From Desulfarculus sp. (GTDB lineage Bacteria > Desulfobacterota > Desulfarculia > Desulfarculales > Desulfarculaceae): DNA of 6,377 nt. The position numbers were made by a program, and so were the translations under genes. Under the pieces are notes generated by a model. That model was given only the letters and a program-made list of their open reading frames with translations. It made no database searches and was not told the DNA's origin. Positions 5,704-6,377 of this stretch are shown in pieces. The stretch is from assembly GCA_020216625.1 (NCBI GenBank), contig JAIUYB010000139.1, positions 1-6,377 of the forward strand, read 5' to 3'. Every line of letters starts with the position of its first letter. Position 1 is the first letter of the stretch.

Positions 5704-6189
5704 ATGGCCTGGTCGGTGATCCAGCGTTGGGTGCGCCGGCAGGGCCGGGACGTCTCGCTCAGCGAGATCGCCCAGGCCATGAAGCTCGGCCACGCCGACG
5801 CCCTGCGCCGGGTGCGCCGTCTGGTCGAAGGCGGCCAGCTGATCGACCACGGCGGGGACCGCATCAGCGTCCCGCCCCGACCCTGGGACAAGCCCCGCGA
5901 GAGCGCCCCGCCGGCCCAGGTGCGCATCTGGCAGGCCGTCAACTACCGCGACATGAAGGGCGGGGCCTGGACTGCGGTCGAGATCGCTCGCGTGGCCGAG
6001 GCCAGCCTGGATTACACCCGCGATTATCTGCGCCACCTGGAAAGCCGCGGCCTGGTCAGCGTCAATCGCCGGCCCGGCCAGGCGACACGCTATCGCCTGC
6101 ATCCCGACGCCCCACCCATCGGCCAGCCGCCGGTGTGGACCAACCGCCGCAACCGCGAGCTGCGTCAGCGGCGGGCCCAGCCCCCCTAA
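5704..6189 (+). CDS. Tandem winged-helix DNA-binding protein downstream of the ATPase
   Basis: This 161-residue protein appears to contain two winged-helix domains. The first is residues 2-56, with VSLSEIAQAMKLGHADALRR as helix-turn-helix, then RLVEGGQLIDHGGDRISV as the wing. The second is residues 71-133, with TAVEIARVAEASLDYTRDYL, then RHLESRGLVSVNR and ATRYRLHP as wing strands. The two are joined by a Pro-rich linker (57-70), and a basic Arg/Pro tail ends the protein. There is no ligand-binding or catalytic domain. The ATG directly abuts the TAG of the ATPase gene (TAGATG), with GAGGA at 5688-5692 as ribosome binding site, which argues for coupled expression. Coexpression with the transposase and ATPase suggests a regulator of the early-to-middle switch or an architectural protein for the transposition complex; both are inference. 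No exact family is recognised. Confidence 0.75.
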   Translation: MAWSVIQRWVRRQGRDVSLSEIAQAMKLGHADALRRVRRLVEGGQLIDHGGDRISVPPRPWDKPRESAPPAQVRIWQAVNYRDMKGGAWTAVEIARVAEASLDYTRDYLRHLESRGLVSVNRRPGQATRYRLHPDAPPIGQPPVWTNRRNRELRQRRAQPP

Positions 6190-6200
6190 CCCCACCTCCC

Positions 6201-6229
6201 GCCGTCCGGGGGCCAGCGCCCCCGGCGGC
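6201..6229. repeat. GC-rich inverted repeat (hairpin 1) after the transposition operon
   Basis: CCGGGGGC at 6206-6213 pairs perfectly with GCCCCCGG at 6218-6225 around a four-base CAGC loop. GCCG at 6201-6204 pairs with CGGC at 6226-6229 if T6205 bulges out, giving 12 base pairs. It begins 12 bases after the stop of the double winged-helix gene. No run of T follows, so it is not a standard intrinsic terminator. It shares 6225-6229 with the larger hairpin 2, so the two RNA structures would exclude each other's outer pairs. Confidence 0.6.
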
Positions 6230-6276
6230 TCCTCCCTGGGCCGGAGTCGGCGGGCTCCGGCCCAGGGAAGAGCCGC
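6225..6276. repeat. Long inverted repeat (hairpin 2), possible terminator or regulatory stem-loop
   Basis: A perfect 14-bp stem (6233-6246 with 6255-6268) surrounds an eight-base loop. After one C-A mismatch the pairing continues for seven more base pairs (6225-6231 with 6270-6276), about 21 pairs in all. It lies between the end of the transposition operon and the ribosome binding site of the next gene. Only CAGTCCTTAAG follows, with no U-tract. A transcription attenuator, a terminator working without a U-tract, an RNA-stability element or an operator for a dimeric regulator are all possible. The structure is direct; the role is inference. Confidence 0.6.
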
Positions 6277-6323
6277 AGCCCAGTCCTTAAGCAACCCGGC
6301 GCGACCGGGGAAGGGAGAGCGAG

Positions 6324-6377
6324 ATGAAGACGCCCAAGTTGACCAAGGAACATCGCAACGCCTTTTTCGCCCTGGCC
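6324..6377 (+). CDS. Start of a new phage gene, cut by the window end
   Basis: An ATG at 6324 opens a frame of 18 codons that continues past the window. The visible protein begins MKTPKLTKEHRNAFFALA, polar and basic then turning helical. GGGAGAG at 6313-6319 is a strong ribosome binding site with good spacing to the ATG, which makes this start convincing despite the short length. It follows the double hairpin, so it may belong to a separately controlled transcript. In Mu-like phages the genes after the B gene include small modulators such as gemA and mor, but these 18 residues are too few to assign a family. Confidence 0.55.
   Translation, partial: MKTPKLTKEHRNAFFALA

Noticed and set aside
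6201..6276. Classical Rho-independent terminator
   Set aside because: The stems are strong but no T-run follows on either strand, so they are recorded as inverted repeats of uncertain role.
5191..6294. Leftward 367-codon frame across the ATPase and double winged-helix genes
   Set aside because: It is antisense to the Walker B-containing part of the ATPase and is rich in His, Gly and Ala as expected for a GC-driven shadow.

Overview
The window reads as the early (transposition and regulation) region of a Mu-like transposable phage or prophage, of the kind built around a DDE transposase and a partner AAA+ ATPase. The DNA is GC-rich throughout and its genes end codons mostly in G or C. This fits a high-GC proteobacterial or Desulfobacterota-like host, but the host cannot be fixed from this sequence and that assignment is only inference. 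No tRNA, rRNA, CRISPR array, structural gene or lysis gene is visible, and neither phage end can be located.

Layout, left to right. A small XRE/Ner-like DNA-binding protein (39-281) opens the rightward genes. It is followed by a CII-like phage protein (314-865) and two small, mostly helical proteins of unknown function (876-1202 and 1199-1501). A single leftward gene (1509-1763, complement) encodes a short winged-helix protein. It sits tail-to-tail with the first block and head-to-head with a second rightward block. That second block is tightly packed: a 47-residue basic protein (1851-1994), an IclR-type DNA-binding domain without an effector domain (1991-2305), an HTH plus coiled-coil protein (2296-3249), the transposase (3254-4981), the MuB-like ATPase (4984-5703) and a double winged-helix protein (5704-6189). 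Two strong overlapping inverted repeats (6201-6276) follow, and a new gene begins at 6324 and runs off the window.

How the genes probably work together. The transposase carries a clear D158, D254, E290 triad with 35 residues between the last two, and the ATPase has intact Walker A and B motifs. By analogy with Mu and Tn7-type systems, the ATPase would select target DNA and activate the transposase for integration and replicative transposition. Around this pair lie at least six putative DNA-binding proteins. They are the likely lysis/lysogeny switch and accessory factors. The leftward winged-helix gene and its 87-bp divergent gap are the best candidate for a switch seen here. Several starts overlap or abut the preceding stop, so the transposition block is probably one translationally coupled operon.

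The most interesting points are the embedded leftward regulator, the uncharacterised HTH/coiled-coil protein directly upstream of the transposase, the double winged-helix gene directly after the ATPase, and the long hairpins separating this operon from the next gene.
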